Counted from the stretch's first letter, positions 43,630 to 54,670 are shown. The stretch: DNA of 64,000 bases from Euglena gracilis (GCA_039621445.1 CP154955.1:52295384-52359383), one strand, 5' to 3'. Notes: a model not told the origin generated them from the sequence alone. Made by a program: numbers and translations.

Positions 43630-44015
43630 AACCCCCCCCACTTATAAACCCCCCGGGGTTTATAGGATCCGGTTTGGTTGGTCGGCCGAAGGGGGGGGGT
43701 TTATAGGTGGGGGGGGGGTTATAGGTCCCGGAATTGTTGGTGAAAAATCCGACCCCCCAAAATGACCCCGAAACCCCCCCAAATTGGCAGTTTTCGGCAA
43801 ATTTGGTCAAAAATGGCATTTTTGATGATGGTCGGTGTCAAAAAATTGCCAAAAAATCAGTTTTTGGGTGGTTTGCGGCCAAAAAAATCGTCCCCGGCGG
43901 CTTTCATTTTTCTTCCCTGAGGGGGGGTTTTGTAGGTCCCGGTTTGGTTGGTCGGCCCAAGGGGGGGTTTATAGGTGTGGGGGGTTTATAGGTGGGGGGG
44001 GGTTTTACGAGTGGG
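43630..44015. repeat. Poly-C/G cassette array with GTTTATAGG core
   Basis: ACTTATAAACCCCCCGGGGT begins an array of G-runs alternating with TTTATAGGT or TTGTAGGT cores, plus two GGTTTGGTTGGTCGGC segments about 265 bp apart. The interior (43740-43905) is AAAATTTG-rich and unstructured. Confidence 0.6.
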
Positions 44016-44369
44016 GGGGGTGGTTTATTGGACCCTACCTGTGTGATTCTTGTTGCTTTCCTTTAGAATTCTCATCAAAATGGGGGGTGCTCATGTTTGG
44101 ACCCTGCGCTTGTAGCAAACCCATGCTTCTGTGGGGGAGTTTAAGAAGTCGAAAAACGCATTTTTTGAACGTTTTGGGTGGGTGGGTGGGCGATGGCCTC
44201 TCCCCCCCCCCCCCGAAATGGACCCGATTTCGCCAAATTACGGCCATTTTTCCCCCCGGTGGATTTTTGTTTGAGTATGCTGGGGCGGGAGTTTTTTTTC
44301 TTCAGGACCGCCTGGGCTGGTTGTGCCGCTGCCTCCCCTCCCGCCCTCCCGCCCTGCCGCGCCCCACAG

Positions 44370-44573
44370 GATGAGATCCATCGCCCGGCGTGGATCTCGG
44401 AGCTGCACCTCAGCATCCCCGACCGTGCCAGCCAACCGGTCCCGTCCTCCCTGTGCCACTGGCCGACCCCCCCCCCCATGATTAGCTTCTTTGACTCAAG
44501 AAAGAGACTGACTTTCTTTGGCCGAACCCACCAAGGGGTCTTCAAAGAAATCGCGAAGGTGGCCTGTCGCTGA
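44370..44573 (+). CDS. Likely terminal exon
   Basis: An acceptor in CCTGCCGCGCCCCACAG precedes DEIHRPAWISELHLSIPDRA, SQPVPSSLCHWPTPPPMISF and FDSRKRLTFFGRTHQGVFKE, ending KVACR and TGA. The frame passes through a C(12) run that encodes only two or three prolines. Composition is the most protein-like of any single exon outside the polyprotein. Family not recognised; the upstream exon was not found. Confidence 0.5.
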   Translation, partial: DEIHRPAWISELHLSIPDRASQPVPSSLCHWPTPPPMISFFDSRKRLTFFGRTHQGVFKEIAKVACR

Positions 44574-45419
44574 AGGCACTGGTTTTTTTCGGCCATTTTT
44601 CTCACATGTGGTCAACTTTTCCTTTGGGTCTCAGAGTGCCTGACCCTTTGGGGGGGTTAGTGGGGTTAGTGATTGACTGGTTTTCCAAAAAAATGAATGA
44701 CTGGGATTTGGGAGAGTGAGGGTGACCCCTTCTTATCCCCCAATCTCTCGGGTGTCGGTGAAAAATTGTTTGGACTGCACAAACCCGAGGCCGTCGGAGA
44801 CCATGCAGTTGTGAGTTAGGCGGGAATGTGGTCATTAAATTCGTGTTCTTTTTGAGCAAGTGTATTGTGGTGTGTTGCTTTTTTTTTTTTTAGCCCCTTC
44901 CCCCCGAGTTGGCACGATCATGGGGTTGTCCCCAACCCGGGGTTGTCACAGGCTGGCACTGTGATGCGTCACTTTGGAAAGTGGCATTTTGACACCCAGG
45001 CTTTTGCCGGCTGACTTTTCAGGCGACACCTTCCCGGAGGGGCGGGGGTGGGCATCTGCATTGTCTGGGCCAATTGGGAAACAATGCCAGAGGGTGAGCG
45101 GGGGTTAACTGCCCCACATCGTTGGCGAACCGCAGCAACTGTAACCGGGCCCTGTCCTTTGGAGCAAACCGCAAATGGGCTGCATGCGTGTAGGCCATGG
45201 CCACACAGGGGCTACGTGCAATGTACGGGATGTGTGGTTCCACTGATTGACCAACTGAACTTTTTGCGTGTGTTGTGTGTGCCGTGGCATTCCAAAAAGT
45301 GGTTTTGCTTGTGTTCAGGTTTGCCTTCCGGGGCCTTGAAGCAACCTTTGTTTCTTATGGTCTGCGTGCACATCCACATCTGTTTGCACACGGGTGATTT
45401 TTTGTATGTTTCTGGTGTT

Positions 45420-45560
45420 TATAAATATGTATATGTGTTTATGTATGATGCATATTTATATTATGTATATATAAACATACATATCTACACATATGTTTAA
45501 ATGTCATACATATATTCATTTATGTGTACGTATGTTTATATACATGCATAGGCGTTTATG
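45420..45560. repeat. ATAC/ATGT-rich low-complexity tract
   Basis: TATGTATATGTG and ACATATACATA mixtures. The preceding 45048-45420 has an open + frame (GICIVWANWETMPEGERGLT...) without a recognisable domain. Confidence 0.6.
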
Positions 45561-45596
45561 TGTGCGTCCCTCCCCCCCCCCCCCGCCCCCCGCCAG

Positions 45597-45695
45597 GCCT
45601 CCCCGCGGCACTCCCCCGGCTCCCCCCGGCTCCCCCTCGGCTCCCCCACCAGCAGCGGAGGGCGCCGCTGTCGGCCACCGGAGGTGTTGCTTGGT
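45597..45695 (+). CDS. Possible Pro/Ser-rich exon
   Basis: C-rich acceptor (CCCCCCGCCAG) then ASPRHSPGSPRLPLGSPTSS and GGRRCRPPEVLL, with a GTGGGT donor candidate. The repetitive GGCTCCCC content makes all frames open. Confidence 0.22.
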
Positions 45696-45974
45696 GGGTA
45701 GCGGCACGGCCATCAGCTCCCCCCCCCCCCCCCGCAGTGCTGAACCCGATACCCTGTGGGTGGTGCATGGGGGTCCCCCCCCACCCCATCCTGACTGAAA
45801 CTAAGCCTGGTACTACGAATCTGCAGGGGGGGAATTGGCATCTGCAATTTTTCTGAAATTTCCGCAATTTTCCGCAATTTTCCCGCAATTTCCCGCATTT
45901 TTTTTTGAATGCCTGCGATTTCAATCCCCTGTGCGAACCTGTTTCTTTTCACTGCCGTTGTTTACTGACACCTT

Positions 45975-46250
45975 TTGGTGACATTTGCAACTTTTCCCGC
46001 AAGGGGAATGCACTGTGACCCAGGGGGTGGGCGAAGGTCCTTGCACAGTGTGAACGAGTGCCACATTGGGATGCCCGAGTCACCGCGGGACACCATCAGC
46101 GTGTCGCGTGGCAAAATGTTGAAAGAAGAGCTGAGGGGGGGGGAAAAGTGGTGGATATGTGACGCTCGACAAGCCCCCGATCGATACCAAAGTGTGACCC
46201 AAGGCCATGTGCTTCCCCTCTCCCCCAGGGCAGAACGGGAATCAGCCAAA
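45975..46250 (+). CDS. Possible 5' remnant of the retroelement polyprotein
   Basis: An open frame reads MPESPRDTISVSRGKMLKEE and EKWWICDARQAPDRYQSVTQ, then enters the GGGAATCAGCC repeat at 46228. The protein-like sequence lies just upstream of the reverse transcriptase fragment in a different frame. It could be a separate exon or an upstream part cut off by the repeat insertion. Confidence 0.25.
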
Positions 46251-46327
46251 CAGCCAGGGTGGTGGGTGGGGGGGGGTCGACCAGGCTTTTTTTTTGGTCG
46301 GGTGCCTACCAGGCTGTTTTTAGTCGG
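46228..46327. repeat. Truncated GGGAATCGGCC repeat joined to ACCAGGC-T(n) ends
   Basis: GGGAATCAGCCAAACAGCC and GGTGGGTGGGGG lead to GTCGACCAGGCTTTTTTTTT and GTGCCTACCAGGCTGTTTTT, the terminal motifs of the family at 729-1480 and 49428-49945. The polyprotein frame starts being recognisable immediately after it. Confidence 0.5.
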
Positions 46328-47386
46328 GTGATTGACAATGGGTACATCAGGAGGGGAAGCACGCTGCTGAAACAGGTGAAAGGGTTTGGAATGGGGTTGG
46401 CGTGTGCACCCCAAATTGCCAACCTGGGCTGCTACCCTGTCGAGAGAGATTTTGCTGCCACAAAGAAACCTGAGGACCTGGAGTATAATTACCGTTTCAT
46501 TGATGATATTCTCTCGCTTTCCGGATGCATCCCGACTGCAGAGCAGTATGGCATGCTGTACAAACACACAAAGACCAATGATGGGGAACTTGTGTACCTC
46601 GGCATGGTCCTCAAGTGGCTCCCACTGGTACGCACGGGGGAAATGAAGTTCATCACCGGGATGTATTTCAGAGATTGCACGTACCCAATCCGAATTAGGA
46701 GGTACCCAGGGGCAGGGTCAATGGTCACAGACTCCCAGCGCTTGGGGGTCCTCACCGGCCAGTTCATCAGAGCACAAAGGCTGTGCTCTACGTTGCAAAT
46801 GTTCAAATTCGCAGTGCAGGGCATTGCCCTGGCAGCCACCCGTCGGGGTTATTTCAGACATGAACTGGACCGCATGTGGGGCAAATTCCTTGCTGATTGG
46901 TGGAAAGCGGAAGAAATTCGGCGGGGAGAGCTGCGTTCGTGGTTCCGCAAAATGACTCGTGTGGTCAGGCTGCAAGTGCAGAAGGAGGGCATGGAGCACA
47001 GCAAAGCTGCACCATTTGCAAAGAAACTCTGCCGGTTTGGAAGCGGGTGTCTGTACCGAGACGTTGGGTGCCCATTCCAGCACAAGGTCCCAGTCCACCA
47101 GCACCCGGCATGCCAACGTTGCTGTGGGCACAACGGGGAAGTAGTCAGGAAAAACCAAGCAACCCTGTGGTTAGCAGCCCCGGATGGGTCGTGTCTGTTC
47201 CATTGCGCCGCCATGTCTAATGAGGGCACTGTGGCATTGGAACTGCGCCACAAAGTGGCAGCTTACGTCAGGGAGGAATGGGATACGGAAATCCCTGGTT
47301 TGGGAATGTCTGTAGGACAGATCCTGACAACCCTGGGCTGGGACAAGGAGGGATATCTGGCTTCAGTGGTCAGCCATATCCATTGA
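46328..47386 (+). pseudogene. Retroelement polyprotein part 1: reverse transcriptase fragment, CCCH finger, OTU N-terminal half
   Basis: The fragment starts at VIDNGYIRRG and lacks the early RT motifs. KGFGMGLACAPQIANL followed by YRFIDDIL (Asp pair at 46502-46507) gives RT motifs of the GxxMGxxxAPxxANL / FIDD type, closest in my memory to Penelope-like and related RTs. GVLTGQFIRAQRLCS and RRGYFRHEL fit the thumb. A CCCH finger (C-x5-C-x6-C-x3-H, about 47037-47085) follows. An OTU-like protease start comes next: DGSCLF with the catalytic-type Cys at 47192. A TGA at 47384 interrupts the OTU domain in frame. Confidence 0.75.
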
Positions 47387-47740
47387 GCTGAAGAACCGGA
47401 GCTGGCTTTGTTGCCTTCTGTCTTGAAATTCAGACTGCGGGTGTTTCTGGACCATGGTGACCATTGGCAAGAGTGTACGCAATATGGCTCCACGGGTCCC
47501 CTCAGGCGGGTGGTGTTCCACCAAAACAGGGGACATTATGACACGATCCTGATGGATGGAAGCCCGGATCCAGACAGGAGCCACCACACAACCCACTGGA
47601 AGGTGAGGAAACCGCTGCTTGTGGTGCCAACCAGGGCTGAGAACAAAGCCGAAGCTTACCAGAAAGCTGCGCAGAAGCGCAGAGCAAAGATCAGGAGGGA
47701 GAAAGTTGAAGCGAGTCGCCAGGGCCAGTGTTTCTATTGA
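47387..47740 (+). pseudogene. Polyprotein part 2: OTU C-terminal half and basic tail
   Basis: The same frame continues after the TGA: EPELALLPSVLKFRLRVF matches the late OTU region and NRGHYDTIL supplies the histidine motif HYD (His at 47533). A basic segment AAQKRRAKIRREKVEASR follows, then the frame ends at TGA 47738 while the protein-like sequence moves to another frame. This indicates a frameshift near 47700-47735. Confidence 0.7.
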
Positions 47741-48647
47741 TGACGACGTGGAGATGTTGATGAGTTTTGCAGCCGATTTTTGCCCCCCTGAACAGAGCGA
47801 AGCTGTGACACGAGTGTTGAGTGCAGCAACTCCATGGCAAGCCTTGGGGGTCCAGGAAAACACACCCAGCCAGGATTGCACGGCAGTCTACAAGAGGAGC
47901 AGCCTTCTGATCCACCCGGATAAATGTTCCCACCCAAAAAGCAAAGAGTGTTTTCAGAAGCTGGGTGATGCGAAGGATTGGGTGGATGACAGAGAAGCGT
48001 GGTACGCAAATTACCAGCACAGGGAGGCGTCCGACCGACTGGCAAGGTGCTGGGCACTCTGGGTTGCCGGAGGCGGTCAGCTAAACATCTTGCAAGTAGA
48101 AGAAGACCTGCAACGCCACTGTGGTTTGGGAGAGGAGGGCGTGTTGCGCATGCAGCTGGAGGAGGAGGCCGAGTGGCAGCATGTCGGTTTGGCATGGGCA
48201 GAAACCGAGGTACTGCTGGAGAGCAAGCCCAGGCGAAGCACACGCACCAGGACCCAACCTCAATGGTACCAGAGCGAACAAACAGAGCACAGAGAACAGA
48301 GGCGCCAGGCGAGGGCGTCAGGAAAAGAGAGGTTCTCTTCTGATGGGGACACAGAAATGACAGCAGAAGAGGAGAGCCACGACTGGAAGGAAGGGGAGCG
48401 GATAGGCGAGGCCAAAAACCCTGGTCCTCCAGTCACAGCCAAAGGGAGTCCCTGGGGACAAAAAAGGCGAGAGCCGGGGCTTGCACCAAGAGCCCAACAA
48501 GCTCCTGGAGGCAGCCAGCCCCACCAGAAATGGCACCAACCCGTTCAGCAAAACAAAGCAAACAGTGCCAAAGGCTGGACCACAGTCCGAGGCACCGGAA
48601 AATCAACTTCTACACACACTCCCAACCACCCGCCTCGCACGCGGTAG
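47715..48647 (+). pseudogene. Polyprotein part 3: J-domain and GEAKNPGP motif
   Basis: In the shifted frame, TPWQALGVQENTPSQDC, LIHPDKCSHPKSKECFQKLG and DAKDW form a J-domain-like helix-HPD-helix (HPD at 47913-47921). An acidic and Arg-rich linker leads to GERIGEAKNPGPP (48405-48428 for GEAKNPGP). The NPGP resembles the end of 2A-type ribosome-skipping peptides, but the preceding Asp-x-Glu is absent. A TAG at 48645 ends this stretch. Confidence 0.7.
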
Positions 48648-49430
48648 CGTCGTGACAGCGCAAGCTTGATTTTGCCACCGCAGTTTGGAGGTAACCACAC
48701 CAAAGGTGGACACACTCACACCAACACCAACACCCCCAGCAATGGCAAGGTGTGCTGGTTTGGACAGCGGTGTCTATACCCACACTGTCCGTACCAGCAC
48801 CCAGCCAACTGGTGGGGGTACACCCAAAAAGTGCAGCACACAGAGGGGGGCTCCCCGTGGGGAGGGCGGGGCAGACCGACGGGGGAACAGCGCATGTGCA
48901 AGTATGCGATGGGATGCTGGTGGAGGACCACCTCCTGCCCGTATGCCCATCCCATTGAGAACAGCAACGGGAGACAGCCACACAACAACTGGGAACCACA
49001 CCAAGAGCAAAGAGCCCAGGGTGGGTCCAAAGGGTCGGGGAAGCAGCAGCAACAGCAGCAGCCCAGCAAGCAGCAGCGGAAAGCATTTCCTTCCCAGGGG
49101 GACCTGGCGGGCTGTGGTGGTAAAAAGGGCCCACTACAGGTGACACCTGTACCCGCCGGCACGCAGTGGAGGAGTAGGCCCCTTACCACCCCGAGCACCT
49201 CTTGGGAACGAAATCGAGCAGCAACAGAAGCAGCAGCAGCAGCAGCAGCCAGAAAGGGGAGCCGAAAACCCAAGGGGGAGGGGAAGGGCAAGGAAAACAC
49301 AAAACGGAAGTTTGAAGTCCCAGTGAATATGGGGTCGGACAATTATTGGGAGTTGCTCCGAAGAAAGGGCCAGAAGCGGAATGCAGCGCCAGGCCTTAAA
49401 CCAGACAGAAGCCAAAGTGCATCTAAGGGG
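48648..49430 (+). pseudogene. Polyprotein part 4: two CCCH fingers and Gln/Ala-rich linker
   Basis: The same frame as part 3 resumes after the TAG. VCWFGQRCLYPHCPYQHP (C-x5-C-x4-C-x3-H) and MCKYAMGCWWRTTSCPYAHP (C-x5-C-x6-C-x3-H) are two CCCH fingers. Poly-Gln and poly-Ala tracts follow, then SDNYWELLRRKGQKR. The frame then runs into poly-G repeat sequence at 49428. No endonuclease domain was found. The fingers suggest RNA binding. Confidence 0.7.
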
Positions 49431-49945
49431 GGGGTGCCTGCCTGGGCAGGCACTCCAAGGCACTCCAAACCCCCCCCCCCCCCCCCCCGGGGGGGTAGGG
49501 CACACGGCCAAAAGTGCCCGAGCACAGCCCCGGCGCCGAAGGCGTCGGGGAGCCATGTGCCTGGGCACAGGCCGAAATCCGACCCCCCCGGGGGGGGGGC
49601 AGTGCCTGCCTGGGCAGGCACTCACAGGCACTCCGGACCCCCCCTCCCCCCCCCCGGGGTTGGTAAAAAACAGCCTGGTGCCTACCTCACTAAGGGGGGG
49701 GGGGTGCTAGGGGCACCCCTGCCGACCCCTCCGGGGGGGGGGGGGGGTAAGGTTTCGGGGTTGGGTTGGGCAGGCACCCCTGTCTGGCGACCGATCTCAT
49801 TATATTTACCCCTTTGACAAGGATCCACCCGACCCTGGGTACCCTGGGCTGCACCCACCGGGGGGGTGTGCCTGCTTTGGGCAGGCACCCTATTGCACCC
49901 ACCTCCCCCTGGTCGGGTAAAAAAAAAAGCCTAGGGTCGACCCCC
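49428..49945. repeat. GTGCCTGCCTGGGCAGGCAC repeat cluster
   Basis: Three GTGCCTGCC-GGCAGGCAC inverted units, C/G runs up to about 19 bases, GGGCACACGGCCAAAAGTGC, and the opposed ends AAAAAACAGCCTGGTGCCTA and A(10)GCCTAGG. Same family as 729-1480. 49946-50030 continues with the CTCCTCCCGTATTTCTCGG member of the 7946 family. Confidence 0.6.
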
Positions 49946-50184
49946 CCCACCCTTACACGGGTCGACCCACCCCCCCACATCACCTCCTCCCGTATTTCTC
50001 GGAGTACTAATTTTCGACCCCAAATTTCTTTCCCAGCGCCTTTGGCGCCAGGTGGATTTGGGGGGGAAAATCTGTGAAAACGCTGTGGTGGGTGGGGGGT
50101 CACCCCCCCCACCAGCTGACCAGGCCTCCCTGTGCAGCCCTGCCCTCCCCTCCCTGTGCCTCTCCTCCGTTGCTCCTTTGCTGT

Positions 50185-50350
50185 GCAGTCCTCTGCTTCC
50201 TCCCGTCGCGGGTCGTGCGAGCTGCAGCTGTCAAAGCCTGGGCATTGCTTGGGCTGCAGCCCCCCCCCACCTCCATTCTGAGTGGCACGGGCATGTGCTG
50301 GTCACACATGCTGGTGGATTATTTGATCCGAAGTCGGGAGCCAGGAGGGG
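50185..50350 (+). CDS. Possible exon
   Basis: A TTTGCTGTGCAG acceptor precedes LCFLPSRVVRAAAVKAWALL and GMCWSHMLVDYLIRSREPGG. A C(8) run falls inside the frame, so only part may be coding. Upstream 50030-50180 has C/G hairpins only. Confidence 0.25.
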
Positions 50351-50351
50351 T

Positions 50352-50415
50352 ACCCCCCCCCCCAAATTCAAGCAACCCCCCAAGATTCAGCAACCCCCAA
50401 ATTTGAGCAACCCGT
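50352..50415. repeat. Poly-C cassettes with AAATTYRAGCAA core
   Basis: Three units in which CCCCC is followed by AAATTCAAGCAA, AAGATTCAGCAA and AAATTTGAGCAA. Same design as the other core-plus-poly-C arrays. 50420-51780 is mixed sequence with AT-rich stretches and no supportable gene. Confidence 0.5.
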
Positions 50416-51779
50416 GGGCCTGAACTGACCGACACCCAAATTTATGCAAATGCCTCCTCAGAACGCCTTGGTTGATGCTGCCTCAAGTTTTGGTACCAGT
50501 CATTTTTGCCAAAAATATGCTGGTTCTGGACTCTGGGCGGCAGGGGGGGCAGCTGAATGGGGGGTATACGTTCTATATGTTTTTTTTGTTCATACCCCAT
50601 CCCCAAATCCTGCCAGCCTGTCGGCTGTGATGATTTAGGTGTGTGCCACACTGTCACACGGCCCCCGCCATACCATTGCCCCAGCCAGCTATGCCAACAC
50701 CGCGCCATGCACAATTGAGGCCAGTGAAAAACCTGACTGTTCTGATCCATGCCATTACAGGTTTTCAGTATGCTGTGGGCAGGCATGTGGCCGGATGTGT
50801 CTGTGCCTGAAAAAGACAAAACATTTCCCTTTTTTGTGTGGCGGTGGCATAATAAAATACAAAACTCGGTTCGCACTCTTCTCCTGGATTAGATGGGTCG
50901 CTGGTTTGTTCCAGTGGTTGAACTGCTTGACTGTGCGATTCCCCCTCCCCAAGCCCAGGTTCAGCCCAGGTCGATGTCTGATTGATGATGATGTCTGCTT
51001 TGGCTGTTTCCTTGTTCAATTCTTTCCACCGGGGTCCCATATAAGCGGGGTTAAGGTGGATCCCCCCCCCCCCGACTTCCATACCCCCCCCCCCGCAACA
51101 TACCAAGGGCTATCTCACATCCCCAAATGTCGGTTTTTATTTTGAAATTTTGCACTGAAAAATTCAGTGTGTCTGAATAATCCCCCCCTGCCCCAATACC
51201 ATATTTTTTTTAGTCAAATTTGGGCACCGGGTCCAGACCGACCAATGGGGGGGGGTCCCGGTGCTTCGTGCCAAGCTTTTTTTGCATCGTTGGTTTTTTA
51301 GGTCCTTTTATTTTCAAAAATTTAAATAAACCTTGTGCAAGAGGAGCACAAGTCTTTAAGTGGCATTTTTAAAAAAATAAAATTTATTTAAATTTGACTT
51401 TAAAATTGGCCAAGAAGTGCCCAAAATTACGTATTTATACATATTACATTTTTCAAATTACACATTATACAAAATTACATATTACAATTTCAATTTGTGG
51501 AGTGAGGGCTAAGAATTTACAAGCAAGCAAACAACAGGTGCTTCGGCCGAAATTCAGCCACTGTGGTGTCACGGTGTCCTGTGGTGTCCCCCCCCCTTTG
51601 CGGGGGGGGCTACCCCCCCCCTCCCCCCATCCCCCCTTCTCCCGAACCCTGCCCCAACTCCTGACACCCACACACACGCCCCTTTTTTGCCCGGGCGGGT
51701 CCACTGGGAGAGCACTTTCGTTGCGATCTTCTGGACAGCATGGCGGCTTTTATGCCATTCTGGTCTCCCGCTCTATCTG

Positions 51780-52050
51780 ACCCTTCCCGGTCCGGTAAGA
51801 AGTGCCCCCGGTAAGAAGTGCCCCCCGGTAAGGAGTGCCTCCGGTAAGAAGTGCCCCCGGTAAGAAGTGCCCCCAGTAAGAAGTGCCCCCGGTAAGAAGT
51901 GCCCCCGGTAAGAAGTGCCCCCGGTAAGAAGTGCCCCCCGGTAAGGAGTGCCCCCCAGTAGGAAGTGCCCCCCGGTAAGAAGTGCCCCGGTAAGAAGTAC
52001 CCCGGGTAAGAAGTGCCCCGGTAAGAATTGCCCCCGGTAAGCAGTGCCCC
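51780..52050. repeat. 17-bp tandem array GGTAAGAAGTGCCCCC(C)
   Basis: About 16 head-to-tail units with 1-2-bp differences, mostly in C-run length. The minus strand gives artificial Thr-Ser-Tyr-Arg-Gly repeats. An 11-nt GGTAAGAAGTG core is set between C-runs. Confidence 0.95.
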
Positions 52051-52099
52051 GGTCCCGGCACTCATCCCGGGGCTCCATCGCCGGCCCGAACTCCCACGA

Positions 52100-52374
52100 G
52101 GCCCCCCTCAGCCCACAGGCTTGCCGCAGCCGCCCCAGTTCGGTATCTGTGCCTGCCCCCCCCTGTCGACGAACTGCAGTGGACCCGGACACACGTCATG
52201 GTCTTTTCTCCGAAAAACCACGTGGGTGCAGGCGGAGCCCTGCTCAGTGCTGTGCCACGGAGAGCCCCCCGGAAAATCGCCAATCAGTCCGTAACGAAGC
52301 TCCCCCAAAGGAAAGAGACCTCAATAAATCGCGAAGGTTGGCCAGCAAGTGCCGCGCAATGGAAACCGAAGTGA
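52100..52374 (+). CDS. Likely terminal exon
   Basis: One of three open frames reads RLAAAAPVRYLCLPPPVDEL, QWTRTHVMVFSPKNHVGAGG and ALLSAVPRRAPRKIANQSVT, ending AAQWKPK and TGA at 52372. Acceptors CCCACAG (52112), CTTGCCGCAG and CCGCCCCAG are all available. The frame is the most amino-acid-balanced of the three. Family unknown. Confidence 0.4.
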
Positions 52375-52544
52375 ACTGACCACGGGAAAAATGGTGCCAT
52401 TTTCCACAGGGATATGGCAACACTGCCCCGCCTTAAGTAATGAGCTCGCATCAGCTCTCCTTCCCTGAGGTCCAAATGATGCATTGCCAGCTGTGTCGTT
52501 TGGGGAGTGTCCCCCCCCCCCCGGAGGAAATGCCAATGGCTCGG

Positions 52545-52776
52545 TCTCGAACCAGGGGTTTTTTTATTAGTCTTGGACCCCGGGGGGTAGGGTGGGTGGG
52601 TCCGGCCGAGCCCCCCCCCCCTGGGGGGGTCCCCCCGGGGGATATAGTTTTCGGCGCCTTTGGCACCGAAATTTTTTGAAAATTGCTTTTTTTTAAGCAT
52701 TTCTCGCGATTTTTGGCCATTTTCGGGGAAACGTGAGTGGGTCCCCCCGGTCTTAAAAAAAACCCCTGTCCTGAAC
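52545..52776. mobile_element. hAT-like MITE (family B) with degenerate 8-bp duplication
   Basis: The element 52553-52768 starts CAGGGGTTTTTTTATTAG and ends TTAAAAAAAACCCCTG, a 13-bp TIR. Flanks TCTCGAAC and TCCTGAAC match at six of eight positions. The interior matches 23527-23778. Confidence 0.7.
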
Positions 52777-52848
52777 ATTCGGAACCCATTTTCTTACCTG
52801 CAGCCCCTGCACCCCCCCCCCCCCGCCGCGCCCCGCCTGCCCTGCCAG

Positions 52849-53031
52849 GAGGCTGGCCGACAGCCGGTGGGGTCCGGCAAGCCTCCCCACAGCCCACCAC
52901 AGGCCAGCCCCCAACCAGGGCTAACGGGGGTCCTCCTCGTGCAGCCTTACCCCCCAACCCCCTACACCCACCACACTGCCCCCTCATATGCCCGGGGGGA
53001 CACGCGATTTATTGCATTTTTACCATTTTGA
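52849..53031 (+). CDS. Possible Pro/Gln-rich terminal exon
   Basis: A C-rich acceptor (GCCCTGCCAG) precedes EAGRQPVGSGKPPHSPPQAS, LTGVLLVQPYPPTPYTHHTA and a TGA after FLPF. The last twenty codons overlap T-rich repeat sequence, so the true end may be earlier. Confidence 0.33.
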   Translation, partial: EAGRQPVGSGKPPHSPPQASPQPGLTGVLLVQPYPPTPYTHHTAPSYARGDTRFIAFLPF

Positions 53032-53380
53032 CAAAATTTGCGATCTTTGTGTTCCCCCCCTTTTTTGTTTTTTTCTCCCCTGCAAATTTTTGATTTTTTT
53101 TGCTGGAAAAGTTTTCAACGCGGAAAAATTCTTTGACCTGCATTTTTCTCTGAGACCAAACTTATTTGTCAAATTTTTGTCTTTTTTGATGCTTTGGCCA
53201 ACAAATTGCACTTTTTCAGAATCAACATGTTCCCATATCTGATCAGATTATGCATCAAAATGCAGTTGTACGATGAGAAAAATTTTCCCTGGAGGAGGAG
53301 TTTTTTTTTTCAAAGTCCTCTCCTACAGAACATCTGCATCCTGGGGGAGCTTCTGAAGGAATTTACCTGGAACTTGCGGT
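53030..53380. repeat. Dispersed T-rich repeat, partner of 21150-21545
   Basis: GAGAAAAATTTTCCCTGGAG, then CAAAGTCCTCTCCTACAGA, then GAGCTTCTGAAGGAATTTAC align in order with the 21.4-kb copy. A family-A-like CCCGGGGGG end lies just upstream in both places. Confidence 0.45.
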
Positions 53381-53764
53381 TTTCTCTGCGTTTATTTGTG
53401 CTTTATTCCGTCGCGTTTCTCGAGGGTCCAATTGCTCCCATCCCCCAGCACATACACCTCCACACTTGGGGAATTTTTTTTTTTGGCAAACTTGTCCAAC
53501 CACCCTGCCTGCGCTTACATCAAACCCTGCCTTTGGCCTTGCCTGGGGGTGGCCCTGGACCCCCTGAATGTAAGAAATGATAGTGATAAGATCCCTTTGC
53601 GATGCAACCTAACAGTCACTCTTTTCCCCCACAGTTCCTACTAATCCCCCCCCACACGCACAAGTGTGGGGCTCCATTTTTGCCATATGGGGGCGGACTG
53701 GTCATTTTCGACTATGTCTTAACTCCTTGGTTGGGGGGATATAGACGCGAGACTGCGTGCATGC

Positions 53765-54300
<536 letters not shown>

Positions 54301-54618
54301 GCACGAGCTCTCACACGCGCGCACACACACCACACATGCACCACGTGCGCCCCCAGCACATACATACCCACACACAAACAAACACCCACATACACACATG
54401 TATGCACACATGCTCACACACGCGTGAACACACACGCGTGCGCCAACTCATGCAAATCGCCTGTCCCTCCCATCAAGCCCTGCCCCCAGGGGTCTCCCGC
54501 ACGGCGGTCATCCGCCACTCCCCTGTCCGGTGCTCCTCCGCGTCGCCAGCGACACACCTCGGTGTGCGTCCCTGCCTGTTGCGCGTGCGTGGCATTCTGG
54601 TCTTGACAACCAGACTTC

Positions 54619-54623
<5 letters not shown>

Positions 54624-54657
<34 letters not shown>

Positions 54658-54670
54658 TTGTTGTTGTAGC

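Noticed and set aside
50639-51145. 168-codon frame and its minus-strand counterparts
   Set aside because: Both strands are equally open and the frame crosses two C-runs near 51060-51090. No motif or splice evidence.
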